From positions 186,001 through 250,000 of the forward strand of contig NZ_RXNQ01000033.1 of assembly GCF_004138205.1 (NCBI RefSeq): a stretch of 64,000 nucleotides of DNA, given 5' to 3'. The position numbers and the translations under genes were made by a program. The notes under the pieces are model-generated. The model worked only from the letters and a program-made list of their open reading frames with translations, was not told where the DNA came from and did not search any database. Below are positions 25,828-35,020 of the stretch, one piece after another. This DNA is from Pedobacter sp. SYP-B3415. Lineage in GTDB: Bacteria > Bacteroidota > Bacteroidia > Sphingobacteriales > Sphingobacteriaceae. Numbering within the stretch: position 1 is the first letter of the stretch; each line of letters opens with the position of its first letter.

Positions 25828-27009
25828 TTAACGGGTGGCGACGCTTTTGCCGGTTGCTAACAGGCCGATGCTCATGATCAGGCTCGAACCCAGCACGACG
25901 ACAAAAAGAAAAGGTGTGCCGATCTCCGGTATTTTGATCGAATTTGGCAAATTGTAATATAGTAATATGCTGATCAGGCCTCTGGGGGCTATAAATACCT
26001 CCGGACTCACACCATCCCGCCTTACGAATTTCAAATACAGAAATCTGATTACATATATTGAAATCAGGATAAACAGTCCGTTTACAAGCACGAGCTGATC
26101 ATTTAAGGCATAAACATTCATTGTGAAGCCAAACATCACAAAAAAGAATGTCCGGATAATAAAAGCGCTTTCGGCAGATAACTGGTAAAGCTGCGACAGG
26201 TCTGTCTGCAGGTTTTTATAAATGAAAATACTCCTGAAATAGGCATGGTTGATGGCATCTGCATTGTTGAGAAACAGGCCGAATGAAAGAATCAGGATGA
26301 GTGCAGACAGATGGTATGACTGACCGATTGCATATACCAGGATCAGGATACTGATGATCAGGAAAAACTTGATGTGGTGCGAGATGCGGCCCATCAGATA
26401 GATGAGCAGGATGCAGGAAACTGCAGAAACAAGCACGATCAGGACGGTACTCAACGCCAGGCCCGTAAACGAACTCACCGAAATGTGCTGATTGGAAACC
26501 GCGAAGTTAAATACAATGACACCGAGGATATCTGAAAATGAGGACTCATAAATAATGTATTCCTTTCCTCTTTTGTCGAGGGCCGCTGCAGAGGGAATGG
26601 CAATTGCGGAACTGATTACGCTGAACGGAATTGCATTCGTAAAGCAGGTATACAAAGGCAGACCTGTAATCTGGTAGATAATATAAGTGATAACCGATAC
26701 CGTTGCCAGCAGTATAAAGAATGCCGATAAAAAGGCTCCTTTGATCAGCCTGTTTTTCTGTTTTTCGTACTTCAATTCGAGCGAGCCTTCAAACACGATC
26801 AGGATAAGTCCGACCGTGCCAAGTGTGGGCAGAATTGACAGAAAATCGAATGTTTTGATTGCGAGACGGTCTACCAGCAATCGCAGGCCGATGCCGAGAA
26901 GCAGCAACAGCAGCACCGAGGGCAGCCGTGTTTTGCTTGCAACAAGGTCGAAGAGATACGAGAAGATAACCAGTCCGCTAAGAATGATCAGTATGGTGTA
27001 TGTGGTCAT
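25828..27009 (-). CDS. Cation:proton antiporter (CPA family)
   Basis: A 393-residue membrane protein with about 11-12 helices, of the Na+(K+)/H+ exchanger fold. The helix-5-type motif with the transport Asp is seen as SSFSDILGVIVF, and the N-terminal LPSVLLLLLLGIGLR and IVFEGSLEL are typical of the family. There is no C-terminal TrkA/RCK regulatory domain, so it is a short form. It is convergent with the EVE gene and probably serves pH or sodium balance. The ion is not predictable. Confidence 0.85.
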   Translation of the reverse strand: MTTYTILIILSGLVIFSYLFDLVASKTRLPSVLLLLLLGIGLRLLVDRLAIKTFDFLSILPTLGTVGLILIVFEGSLELKYEKQKNRLIKGAFLSAFFILLATVSVITYIIYQITGLPLYTCFTNAIPFSVISSAIAIPSAAALDKRGKEYIIYESSFSDILGVIVFNFAVSNQHISVSSFTGLALSTVLIVLVSAVSCILLIYLMGRISHHIKFFLIISILILVYAIGQSYHLSALILILSFGLFLNNADAINHAYFRSIFIYKNLQTDLSQLYQLSAESAFIIRTFFFVMFGFTMNVYALNDQLVLVNGLFILISIYVIRFLYLKFVRRDGVSPEVFIAPRGLISILLYYNLPNSIKIPEIGTPFLFVVVLGSSLIMSIGLLATGKSVATR

Positions 27010-27054
27010 AGAGGTTTGCTAAATGGTCACATTGCGGGATGAATTGCAGGCCGG

Positions 27055-27576
27055 CTACTCAGCAGCAAATAGTGCACGAAGCTCTTTCGCATCTTTTGCC
27101 TGCATTTTACCGCCAAGCACCAGGCGCAGCTGCCTCCGCCTGAGCGCCCCTTCAAACAGCTCAATCTCTTCGGGCGTTTCCGGTTTCAGCTCAGGAACGG
27201 GAATGGTGCGCGCACTTTGATCGACAGCCACAAAGGTGTAATAAGCTTCGTTTGATTTGATACGGTGCCCCGAGGGGATGTTTTCTGCCCACACGTCAAG
27301 CCGTACCTCAACTGAAGTATTGAAAGCGCGCGTAACCTTGGCCTCGATCGTGATAACATCACCGAGCTTGATAGGCTGCTTGAATGATACATTGTCTACT
27401 GAGGCCGTTACGACGATACGGTTGCAATGTTTCTGAGCAGAAATCGCTGCGGCGATGTCCATCCAATGCAGAAGCCGGCCGCCCATCAGGTTGTTTAAGG
27501 TGTTGGTATCATTCGGCAGTACCAGTTCATTCATCACAACCAGCGACTCGCTGGCAGCCTTTGCTTTTAAACTCAT
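27055..27576 (-). CDS. Acyl-CoA thioesterase (hotdog fold)
   Basis: A 173-residue hotdog-fold thioesterase of the YciA/ACOT type, hydrolysing acyl-CoA to free acid and CoA. MNELVLPNDTNTLNNLMGG carries the catalytic Asp/Asn region at the start of the hotdog helix, and GGRLLHWMDIAAAI follows, with ASVDNVSFKQPIKLGDVI in the next strands. The start is ATG 27576 (MSLKAKAASES), supported by a -7 box only four bases upstream; longer frames have no family match. It probably acts in fatty-acid or CoA homeostasis. Confidence 0.9.
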   Translation of the reverse strand: MSLKAKAASESLVVMNELVLPNDTNTLNNLMGGRLLHWMDIAAAISAQKHCNRIVVTASVDNVSFKQPIKLGDVITIEAKVTRAFNTSVEVRLDVWAENIPSGHRIKSNEAYYTFVAVDQSARTIPVPELKPETPEEIELFEGALRRRQLRLVLGGKMQAKDAKELRALFAAE

Positions 27577-27580
27577 ATAA

Positions 27581-27588
27581 CAAAAGTA
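27581..27588 (-). promoter_or_regulatory. -7 promoter box directly in front of the thioesterase gene
   Basis: On the minus strand this reads TACTTTTG, with only four bases before the ATG, so a leaderless mRNA is predicted. Confidence 0.45.
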
Positions 27589-27727
27589 ACAAAATAGGCC
27601 GGCTTTCCGGGTCGGCCGGGGGAAATCGAAACGCTTACAGAACAATCGGGAATGAAAGATGTTATATCTCCGCATTGACCAAACAGCATTTGATATGCCT
27701 GAATCAGCAGGGCAGTGCACCGCGCCT

Positions 27728-29224
27728 ATGAACAATCAACTACTCATACAATATTTTCATTGGTACTACAATGAAGACCAACTTCTCTGGGAAAAGGTAA
27801 AGAACGACGCCGGCTGGCTTTCAGAGCTGGGAATTACGCTGCTCTGGCTTCCGCCAACATATAAAGGGAGGGAGGGAGCAAACTGCATTGGTTATGAGCC
27901 TTATGATCTTTTTGATATTGGCGAGTTTGATCAGAAAGGCAGCGTGGCTACACGTTATGGCGACCGAAGCCAGTATGAGGCGGCCGTTGCGGCCCTCCGT
28001 TCACACGGTGTTGGTACCGTGGCAGATGTAGTCTTTAATCACAAAGCCGGGGGCGATGAGCTCGAACGTGTAACCGTTCGCCGCGTTGATCCGAATAACC
28101 GTGAAGCGTTTATTTCTGAAGACTTCGAGATCGATGCCTGGACAAAATTTACATTTCCGGGCCGAAAGGGTAAGCATTCAGCGTTTATCTGGGATTTTCA
28201 TTGCTTTAGTGGCGTAGACTGGGCCGAGGATCTGCAGGAAAGCGCTATTTTTTCTATTCAGAACCAATACGGGGAAGGCTGGGAACCGGTGCCAAGCACG
28301 GAAAACGGAAACTACGACTTTCTGATGTTCGACGATATTGATTTCCGCAATAACAATGTCAGGGAAGAACTGAAGCATTGGGGTTCCTGGTATCTGGAGA
28401 GTTTTAAACCGGCAGGTTTCAGACTGGATGCGGTTAAACACATCAATACCGGTTTTGTAAACGAATGGGTAGATCATATCAACGCTGTCAGTGAAGAACC
28501 CTTATTTATCGTTGCAGAAAACTGGAGCGTTGAGAGTTTGCAGGCACTTGAAGATTACCTTGACGCCACTGGCTCCCGGTTCCAGTTGTTTGACTCGATG
28601 CTTCATCACAACCTCTACCAGGCGTCGATTCAGGGAGAAGCGTACGATCTGAGCCAGATATTAAACAATACACTCGTGTCAACGCGGCCTGAACGGGCGG
28701 TTACCTTTGTAGATAACCACGATACACAACCGCTGCAGTCGCTGGAATCTTACGTGGATTTCTGGTTCCGGCCACTGGCGTACGCGCTCATTTTGCTGCG
28801 CGAACAGGGTATACCATGCCTGTTCTTCCCTGACTTGTACGGGGCTATCTATCAGGATGCCGGCGCGGAAGGTGAAGAGCACGAAATTATGCTGGCCAAA
28901 GTCGAAGAATTACCCGTTCTGGCCAAGGTACGCGCGCAGCTCGCATACGGGATGCAGCGTGATTATTTCGATTTCCCGAGCTGTATCGGCTGGACCCGCG
29001 AAGGCGATGCTGAAAAACCTCAGTCTGGCTTTGCTGTCATCATGAGCAACGGCACGGAAGGGTTTAAAGATATGGAGATGGGCGCGGCCTTCGCAGGGAA
29101 AACAATGGTAGATGTGCTTGGCAAACGCGAAGGTGAGGTCATCGTGAACGAGGAGGGCTGGGGAAGCTTTCACTGCGCTGCAGGAAGCGTTTCGGTATGG
29201 GTGTTAAAAGACGCGAGCCTCTAG
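27728..29224 (+). CDS. Cytoplasmic-type alpha-amylase (GH13)
   Basis: A 498-residue GH13 alpha-amylase that hydrolyses internal alpha-1,4 bonds of starch, glycogen or maltodextrins. Catalytic residues by motif are Asp234 (FRLDAVKHI), Glu264 (VAENWS) and Asp332 (FVDNHDT). LLIQYFHWYY at the start and the absence of a signal peptide place it with intracellular GH13_5 amylases such as E. coli AmyA. ATG 27728 is chosen because the family sequence begins there. It could work with the GH31 and GlgB enzymes 23 kb away on stored glucan. Divergent from the thioesterase gene. Confidence 0.93.
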   Translation: MNNQLLIQYFHWYYNEDQLLWEKVKNDAGWLSELGITLLWLPPTYKGREGANCIGYEPYDLFDIGEFDQKGSVATRYGDRSQYEAAVAALRSHGVGTVADVVFNHKAGGDELERVTVRRVDPNNREAFISEDFEIDAWTKFTFPGRKGKHSAFIWDFHCFSGVDWAEDLQESAIFSIQNQYGEGWEPVPSTENGNYDFLMFDDIDFRNNNVREELKHWGSWYLESFKPAGFRLDAVKHINTGFVNEWVDHINAVSEEPLFIVAENWSVESLQALEDYLDATGSRFQLFDSMLHHNLYQASIQGEAYDLSQILNNTLVSTRPERAVTFVDNHDTQPLQSLESYVDFWFRPLAYALILLREQGIPCLFFPDLYGAIYQDAGAEGEEHEIMLAKVEELPVLAKVRAQLAYGMQRDYFDFPSCIGWTREGDAEKPQSGFAVIMSNGTEGFKDMEMGAAFAGKTMVDVLGKREGEVIVNEEGWGSFHCAAGSVSVWVLKDASL

Positions 29225-29268
29225 GCTGCGGTAACCGCAGCCTGATCCATTGGATTTTGGCCAATGGA
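29223..29268. terminator. Tandem hairpins between convergent amylase and pyrD genes
   Basis: AGGCTGCGG-TAA-CCGCAGCCT (29223-29243) is a perfect nine-base stem. TCCATTGG-N7-CCAATGGA (29246-29268) is a second perfect stem. Neither has a clear T tract, so termination in either direction is only probable. Confidence 0.5.
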
Positions 29269-29279
29269 CGGTGGCCGGA

Positions 29280-30332
29280 TTAAGATCGACCGATGCCCTG
29301 AAATTTCAGGATCGCCTTACAAATACGTTTAATAAGTCCCGGGCCTTCATAAATAAAACCGGTATAAAGCTGCAATAGCGCTGCGCCGGCGTTTAATTTC
29401 TCAAGGGCGTCTTCGGCAGAGTGAATACCACCCACGCCAATAATCGGAAAAGCACCGCCAGATTTGTCATGCAGATACCTGATCACTTCTGTTGAACGTT
29501 TGCGCACGGGTTTTCCGCTCAGTCCGCCGGCCTGTTCAGTGAGCGAGCGTTCAGCTCTCAGGTTATGCCTGTCAATCGTGGTGTTTGTCGCGATAATGCC
29601 GGCAATCCCGGTCTCCCTGACAATTTCAATGATGTCATCAAGTTGTTCATTCGTCAGATCGGGAGCAATTTTAAGCAGGATCGGCCTTGACAGGTCGTTT
29701 TTCCTGTTCCGCTGCTGCAGGGTATTTAAGATATGCATCAGCGGTTCCTTTTCCTGAAGGGCACGCAAACCCGGTGTATTCGGCGAGCTTACGTTGACAA
29801 CGAAATAGTCGACAACGTCAAACAGCCTGTCGAAACATTTGATATAGTCACTCACCGCGTCTTCATTCGGTGTGTTTTTGTTTTTGCCGATGTTCCCGCC
29901 AACCACAATACCAGGTTCTTTCTGTTTGAGCAGCCGCAGCCGCTCTGCCATGGTATCTACGCCTTTGTTGTTGAACCCCATGCGGTTGATGATCGCTTCG
30001 TCTTCCTGCAGCCGGAACATCCGCGGTTTGTCGTTACCCGGTTGCGGAAGGGGTGTAACGGTGCCAACCTCTATAAATCCAAAGCCAAGACTGCTGAGCG
30101 ATTCTACGTATTCGCCGTTTTTATCAAAACCGGCGGCAAGGCCAACCGGATTTTTGAAGCGGATACCAAAGACTTCCCGCTCGAGGCCGTGAACATTCAC
30201 ATCAAAGCTGCTGCGAATAATGGTTCTGCCGAGCGGCAGGCTGTCATGCGCCCACCTGAGTCTTTTCACAACGAAGTGATGAATCTTCTCAGGATCAAAC
30301 TTGAAAAAGATCGGTTTTATGATCCGGTACAT
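29280..30332 (-). CDS. pyrD: Dihydroorotate dehydrogenase (quinone), class 2
   Basis: Oxidises dihydroorotate to orotate in pyrimidine synthesis, passing electrons to quinone at the inner membrane. The 350-residue protein has the class-2 N-terminal membrane-associating helices ([20 protein letters not shown]), FMN-binding [10 protein letters not shown] and GGNIGKNK, and the catalytic-loop serine in [23 protein letters not shown] is the phosphate-binding end. ATG 30332 gives the family N-terminus; the earlier start (30353) adds residues without match. A terminator on the same strand separates it from the oxidoreductase gene upstream. Confidence 0.95.
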   Translation of the reverse strand: MYRIIKPIFFKFDPEKIHHFVVKRLRWAHDSLPLGRTIIRSSFDVNVHGLEREVFGIRFKNPVGLAAGFDKNGEYVESLSSLGFGFIEVGTVTPLPQPGNDKPRMFRLQEDEAIINRMGFNNKGVDTMAERLRLLKQKEPGIVVGGNIGKNKNTPNEDAVSDYIKCFDRLFDVVDYFVVNVSSPNTPGLRALQEKEPLMHILNTLQQRNRKNDLSRPILLKIAPDLTNEQLDDIIEIVRETGIAGIIATNTTIDRHNLRAERSLTEQAGGLSGKPVRKRSTEVIRYLHDKSGGAFPIIGVGGIHSAEDALEKLNAGAALLQLYTGFIYEGPGLIKRICKAILKFQGIGRS

Positions 30333-30387
30333 AAACGCGAAGATAAGAAGCATTTTCGATATGCAGATATCCCTCCGCGGGCGGATT

Positions 30388-30422
30388 TGAAAAATCCTTC
30401 GCCGTTTCAGGCGAAGGATTTT
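30388..30422 (-). terminator. Terminator of the YwnB-like oxidoreductase gene
   Basis: AAATCCTTCGCC (30392-30403), six-base loop, then GGCGAAGGATTT (30410-30421): a perfect 12-base stem. On the minus strand it ends in a short T run. It separates the oxidoreductase gene from pyrD. Confidence 0.8.
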
Positions 30423-30436
30423 ATGAACAGGCAGAA

Positions 30437-31084
30437 TTAGTAAGCCGCCGTGAACTGCGCCCGGTGGTGTTTGGGCTCTACAACCTCATCTGCAATGACC
30501 ACGGCAAGATCTTCTACTGACAACACGGACCTGCCATTGGTATCAAATACCGGTGTGGTCCCGCCAAGCCTGAAATTGCCTGTTCTGCCGGTGGTGATTC
30601 CGGGATGCATTTCGATTGCCGGACTGAAAAATACCCAGTCTGTGCCCGTTTCGGTTTTCAGGTGATTAAAATAATCACGTACCGCTGTTGCTCCTGCTTT
30701 GTATTCGGCAGGAAAGTCCGGGCCGTCTACAAGTTGTTTTCCGTCAATCTGCAGGGTGCCCGCACCGCCGATCACGATAAGCCTGCTAACACCCGCCCGC
30801 ACCGAGGCCTGCTGAATTGCCTTTGCCCCGGCCAGGTAGTCCTGATAAAGATTCGGGTTGGTCCAGCCTGCATTAAACGCATTGATTACCACATCTGCAC
30901 CTGCCACCGCTTCGGCTAATGCAGCAACGTCATTGACGTTGGCGGGTCTTTTTGTTACGCCGGCGGCATCTGTGATGTTTACAGGATTTCTGGCAATCGC
31001 GATCACGTTTACACCCCGGTTTGTTAGTTCCTGCTGAATGGCTTTCCCCGTAAAACCTGAGGCGCCTATTAGTGCTACTTTCAT
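30437..31084 (-). CDS. NAD(P)-binding oxidoreductase, YwnB-like
   Basis: A 215-residue atypical short-chain reductase/NmrA-like protein with a Rossmann nucleotide loop at the N-terminus ([19 protein letters not shown]). [10 protein letters not shown] and [13 protein letters not shown] are the usual core strands. This type resembles the B. subtilis YwnB family and acts on unknown small molecules, possibly quinones or flavins. Its promoter region contains a 19-bp dyad identical in both half-sites to one in front of the adjacent Rrf2-type regulator, so it is probably the regulator's target. Confidence 0.85.
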   Translation of the reverse strand: MKVALIGASGFTGKAIQQELTNRGVNVIAIARNPVNITDAAGVTKRPANVNDVAALAEAVAGADVVINAFNAGWTNPNLYQDYLAGAKAIQQASVRAGVSRLIVIGGAGTLQIDGKQLVDGPDFPAEYKAGATAVRDYFNHLKTETGTDWVFFSPAIEMHPGITTGRTGNFRLGGTTPVFDTNGRSVLSVEDLAVVIADEVVEPKHHRAQFTAAY

Positions 31085-31098
31085 GTTATTTAATTTAT

Positions 31099-31117
31099 TG
31101 TAATAAATATTGTTACA
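31099..31117. promoter_or_regulatory. Predicted Rrf2-type operator, site 1
   Basis: TGTAATAA-ATA-TTGTTACA, an imperfect dyad with TGTAA/TTACA ends. It lies 14 bases before the oxidoreductase ATG and shares 16 of 19 positions with the dyad at 31547-31565. The shared half-sites and placement point to the adjacent regulator. Confidence 0.7.
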
Positions 31118-31134
31118 GTTTTAATCAAAAAAAA

Positions 31135-31545
31135 TTACGTGAACCGCTTGCTGAAACTTGCAAGTGTTTCCGATTCAAGCTGGCGTACCAGGGCCTGTTC
31201 GGCGCTGTGGTAGACCTCTTCGAGATGTCCGTTGATCTGTTTGCCGACGGGGCATTTGGGATTTGGCTCGGTACGGTTCTCGCCAAGAATGTTTTTCTCG
31301 CGCACCGCGTGGTAAACATCTGCCAGGCGTATGTCTGCCGCAGGTTTTGCCAGCGCAGCGCCGCCGTTTTTCCCTTCGCGCGCCTGTACAAAACCATGTT
31401 TCCGCAGGTTAATGAGTTCTTTTCGTACCAACACAGGGTTGATGTTGATGCTTCCCGCAAGGTAAGACGAACTCACGTAAGATCCCTGAGCCTGCTGAAG
31501 CAGGATCAGAATATGTACGGAAACAGCAAAGCGGCGGTTGTTCAT
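31135..31545 (-). CDS. Rrf2 family transcriptional regulator (YwnA-like)
   Basis: A 136-residue winged-helix regulator of the Rrf2 family. The N-terminal DNA-binding half has RRFAVSVHILILL and SSYLAGSININPVLVRKEL as recognition region, and GFVQAREGKNGGAALAKP as wing. Only one cysteine (PNPKCPVGKQ) lies in the region where Fe-S Rrf2 proteins have three, so it is probably a redox- or ligand-sensing type like YwnA rather than an Fe-S protein. It sits next to a YwnB-like gene on the same strand, and both carry the same operator, predicting autoregulation. Confidence 0.88.
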   Translation of the reverse strand: MNNRRFAVSVHILILLQQAQGSYVSSSYLAGSININPVLVRKELINLRKHGFVQAREGKNGGAALAKPAADIRLADVYHAVREKNILGENRTEPNPKCPVGKQINGHLEEVYHSAEQALVRQLESETLASFSKRFT

Positions 31546-31546
31546 C

Positions 31547-31565
31547 TGTAATAATTGTTGTTACA
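31547..31565. promoter_or_regulatory. Predicted Rrf2-type operator, site 2 (autoregulatory)
   Basis: TGTAATAA-TTG-TTGTTACA lies one base upstream of the regulator's ATG. It is the same 19-bp spacing and half-sites as site 1 (31099-31117); only the central three bases differ. Confidence 0.7.
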
Positions 31566-31651
31566 GTACAAATGTCTGAAATGTAATTGATATTTCCAAA
31601 TGCCGGGCATAAGCCGGGGCAGGGCAACTATGCCCCCTCGAAAAAAATGCG

Positions 31652-31659
31652 TAATTTTG
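31652..31659 (+). promoter_or_regulatory. -7 promoter box directly in front of the ABC-F gene
   Basis: TAATTTTG is followed after eight bases by ATG 31668, again predicting a leaderless or near-leaderless mRNA. Confidence 0.5.
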
Positions 31660-31667
31660 CGGCCTCC

Positions 31668-33578
31668 ATGATTTCCATTAACAATTTAACATTTAACATC
31701 GGCGCAAGGGCGCTGTATGACGAGGCAAATCTGCACATCAAACCGGGTGAAAAGATCGGCCTGATCGGCGCAAACGGCACAGGAAAGACCACGCTGCTGA
31801 GGCTTATTGTTGGTGATTATTCGCCCTCCTCAGGAAGTATTTCAAAGTCAAAAGACTTAAAGATCGGTTACCTGAACCAGGATTTGCTGTCTTACCAAAG
31901 CGACAAAAATATTGTTCATGTAGCCATGGAGGCTTTTACCCGGCAGAACCAGCTGCATACAGAAATAGAGGAAATCCTTAAAAAACTGGAGACAGAATAC
32001 AGTGACGAGCTGATTACCCGGCTAACAGACCGGCAGCAGGAGTTTGAGCAGTTAGATGGGTACAACATTGAGTACCGCGCGCATGAAATTCTTGCCGGGC
32101 TTGGCTTTAGCGAAGGTGATCAGAAACGTCAGCTAGATACATTTTCAGGGGGCTGGCGTATGCGGGTTATGCTAGCCAAAATCCTGCTTCAGCAACCAGA
32201 TATCCTGCTGCTCGATGAGCCTACCAACCACCTTGACCTTCCATCGATCAAATGGCTCGAAGGTTACCTGGGTAACTTTGAAGGGGCGGTGATCATCGTG
32301 TCGCACGACAGGTGGTTTTTGGACCGTGTTATTAAAAAGACCGTAGAATCGCGCAAGGGAAAACTCACCCCATACGCCGGGAATTATACATTTTACCTGG
32401 AGGAGAAAGGCATCCGTGAAACGATACAGCGCGGTGAGTTTAAAAACCAGCAGGCGAAGATCAAACAGGAGGAGCGGCTTATCGAGCGTTTCCGTGCGAA
32501 GGCTTCAAAAGCGAAGATGGCGCAGTCACGGATCAAGATGCTTGAAAAAATGGATCGCATTGATGACGTTGATGATGATAATCCGGAGGTGAACTTCAGC
32601 TTCCGTTTTACGAAGCAGTCGGGCAGGCATGTAGTCAATATCGAACACCTCAGCAAAAGTTATCCGGGCGTTCCCATCCTGAATAACGGTGAAGCCATTA
32701 TTGAGAAGGGTGATAAGATTGCACTGATCGGTGCCAACGGACGCGGTAAATCTACCCTGTTGAAGATCATTGCCGGGACGGAAACATATGAAGGAAAAGT
32801 AGAAACGGGGCATAACGTAACCATGACCTTTTTCTCGCAGCATCAGCTGGAGGCGCTTACGCTTGAAAATACGATTCTTGAGGAATTGCAGTCTTTTGCC
32901 CCGACGTACAGCGAAACAAACCTGCGTTCATTGCTGGGATCGTTCCTTTTTACGGGCGATGACGTTTTCAAAAAGATCAAGGTGTTGTCCGGTGGGGAGA
33001 AATCGCGCGTAGCGCTTGCCAAAGCATTAACCGCCGATGCGAATTTCTTGATTCTCGACGAGCCAACGAACCACCTTGATATACAGTCTGTGAATATTCT
33101 CATCCAGGCACTGCAGCAGTATGAAGGTACCTTCATCATTGTTTCTCACGACAGGTACTTCCTGGATAATATAGCAAATAAGATCTGGTTTATCGAGGAA
33201 CAGAAGATCAAGGACTATCCTGGTACGTACCAGGAATACGAGGTCTGGAACAGCAAACGTGCAATTCCAAAGGCTGCGCCTATCCCGGTAAAGCAGGAAG
33301 AGAAGTCAAGGAAAGACGAGCCAAAGCCTTCTACGCCGAATACTGCGCAGCAACTGAAAAAACTTAATGATGAGCTGGGACGGGTAGAGAAAGAAGTGGA
33401 AGAACTTGAAAAAGCGGTAAAGCTTGCTGAAACGGCTCTTGCTGACGAGCAGGTCTACAGCGATCAAAGTAAGCTTGCTGAGGCGAACAAACGTTACCAG
33501 GATGCAAAAGGCAGTCTTGACTCAGCCCAGAAGCGCTGGGAAACGCTGGCGGCCGATATTATGGAACTCGAAGGATAA
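31668..33578 (+). CDS. ABC-F family ATPase (ribosome-associated type)
   Basis: A 636-residue soluble protein with two ABC cassettes and no membrane part. Walker A loops are GANGTGKTT and GANGRGKST; signatures are FSGGWRMR and LSGGEKSR; both halves have LDEPTNHLD. The inter-domain linker (about residues 240-310) is Lys/Arg-rich, and a C-terminal coiled coil (about 565-636) resembles that of Uup. ABC-F proteins act on ribosomes, affecting translation, or give antibiotic protection. ATG 31668 fits both the family start (MISINNLTF) and the promoter; the ATG at 31587 lies upstream of the -7 box. Confidence 0.92.
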   Translation: MISINNLTFNIGARALYDEANLHIKPGEKIGLIGANGTGKTTLLRLIVGDYSPSSGSISKSKDLKIGYLNQDLLSYQSDKNIVHVAMEAFTRQNQLHTEIEEILKKLETEYSDELITRLTDRQQEFEQLDGYNIEYRAHEILAGLGFSEGDQKRQLDTFSGGWRMRVMLAKILLQQPDILLLDEPTNHLDLPSIKWLEGYLGNFEGAVIIVSHDRWFLDRVIKKTVESRKGKLTPYAGNYTFYLEEKGIRETIQRGEFKNQQAKIKQEERLIERFRAKASKAKMAQSRIKMLEKMDRIDDVDDDNPEVNFSFRFTKQSGRHVVNIEHLSKSYPGVPILNNGEAIIEKGDKIALIGANGRGKSTLLKIIAGTETYEGKVETGHNVTMTFFSQHQLEALTLENTILEELQSFAPTYSETNLRSLLGSFLFTGDDVFKKIKVLSGGEKSRVALAKALTADANFLILDEPTNHLDIQSVNILIQALQQYEGTFIIVSHDRYFLDNIANKIWFIEEQKIKDYPGTYQEYEVWNSKRAIPKAAPIPVKQEEKSRKDEPKPSTPNTAQQLKKLNDELGRVEKEVEELEKAVKLAETALADEQVYSDQSKLAEANKRYQDAKGSLDSAQKRWETLAADIMELEG

Positions 33579-33582
33579 CATC

Positions 33583-34869
33583 ATGAACAGGAGCCGGATT
33601 TTCGAAATTTTCAGAAACCTCTGCCCGATTAAGATCCTGTTCCTGATCATACCTTTTTTCGCATCGGCACAAAACGGAACTTCTTATGAAAGCCGGGTAT
33701 ACCGGGCAAATATCAAAACTGTTCAGTTTATGCCCGAAGGCCAGGAATCGGTGCTACCGCTTATCCAGCTGAATGGTGCAGGCAGGTTGTTGCTCGGTTT
33801 CGACGACCTTGACGGCGGCGTCAAAGATTACTGGTACAGCGTGGAACATTGTACCTGGGATTGGAAATCATCGGGACTTCCGGCTATAGATTACCTGGAT
33901 GGTCTTTCTGAAGACCGGATTACAGACTATCGCTACGCTTCAGGTACACTGCAGAAGTACACACACTATCAGCTGCAGCTGCCTAATAGTCGCCTGAGGT
34001 TCCGTGTAAGCGGTAATTACCTGCTCAAAGTATATGAAGACGGTGATAAGAATAAACAGGTTATCTCTCAACGCTTTTACCTACTAAGTCAGCAGATCGG
34101 GATATCTATGCAGTCGGGTGCCTCTCCGGAGGTAGCTGCACGCGACCGCAGGCAAAAGATCGACTTTGTCTTGTCGCCCGCTATGGCGATACAAAACCCA
34201 TCTGCCGATATCAAGGTTGTGGTGACACAAAATAACATACCGTTATCAGCTAACTTCAGTACACGGCCATTGTTCATTAAACCGGGACAACTGTTATATA
34301 CAGATCCTGCGACAAATGATTTTTGGGCTGGTAACGAGTTTCGTAAGTTTGATACCCGAAACATCCGCGCTCCGCTTTCAGGGGTGAAACAGATCGATAA
34401 ATCGAATCCGGTAAACGTAACGCTCTTTACCGATCAGCCACTTGACCGGCAGGCCTACAGCAATCAGGCTGATGAAGACGGAAAGTTTTTTATTCAGCAT
34501 GCAGACGGCCGCGACCCGCAGACCGAAAACGATTATACCATGGTACGGTTCAGTCTTCAGGGATCGCTTAACCCGGATCAGGACATGTATGTGGCCGGCA
34601 TGTTTAGCAATTACAGCCTTAGCGCGCCTTACCGAATGCAATACGATGCGCAGCGGAAAGTCTACTTTCTTGACCTGTTGCTTAAACAGGGATTGTACAA
34701 TTATAAATACCTGATGGTAGACCGGCGAACGGGTAAAACGGATGCGCAGTTTCCCGAAGGCTCTTTTTTTCAGACGATCAATTCCTACCAGGGTTTTGTG
34801 TATTACCGCAAGCCGGGCAGCCGCTGGGACGAACTGAGCGGCTTTGCTGAAATCCAGGTACGCAGGTAA
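33583..34869 (+). CDS. Type IX secretion system plug protein (DUF5103)
   Basis: A 428-residue exported protein (signal peptide to FFASA|Q) of the DUF5103 family, now named for the plug that closes the T9SS outer-membrane channel Sov/SprA. Mature sequence begins with YESRVYRANIKTVQF, and the body is beta-rich with NDFWAGNEFRKFDTRN and FCRVxGxL-like strands. It starts five bases after the ABC-F stop, so it is translated from the same transcript. Other T9SS genes are not in the window. The start at 33583 is the first with a signal peptide. Confidence 0.85.
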   Translation: MNRSRIFEIFRNLCPIKILFLIIPFFASAQNGTSYESRVYRANIKTVQFMPEGQESVLPLIQLNGAGRLLLGFDDLDGGVKDYWYSVEHCTWDWKSSGLPAIDYLDGLSEDRITDYRYASGTLQKYTHYQLQLPNSRLRFRVSGNYLLKVYEDGDKNKQVISQRFYLLSQQIGISMQSGASPEVAARDRRQKIDFVLSPAMAIQNPSADIKVVVTQNNIPLSANFSTRPLFIKPGQLLYTDPATNDFWAGNEFRKFDTRNIRAPLSGVKQIDKSNPVNVTLFTDQPLDRQAYSNQADEDGKFFIQHADGRDPQTENDYTMVRFSLQGSLNPDQDMYVAGMFSNYSLSAPYRMQYDAQRKVYFLDLLLKQGLYNYKYLMVDRRTGKTDAQFPEGSFFQTINSYQGFVYYRKPGSRWDELSGFAEIQVRR

Positions 34870-34933
34870 TTCCCCCTGCGGGCGACGTATACAAAATTGA
34901 CAGTCAGACGGTTTGTAACAAAAATGTTTGGAT

Positions 34934-34961
34934 ACCGGGAAATGTTTGAGCCCCGGTTTTG
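34934..34961 (+). terminator. Probable terminator after the T9SS plug gene
   Basis: ACCGGG (34934-34939) pairs with CCCGGT (34952-34957) over a 12-base loop, followed by TTT. The stem is short and the T tract brief. Confidence 0.45.
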
Positions 34962-35020
34962 CTATTTTAGAAGCGCTTTCGCGACCGTACTGAAAAGTTG
35001 ATACGTTTTTAACCACACAA

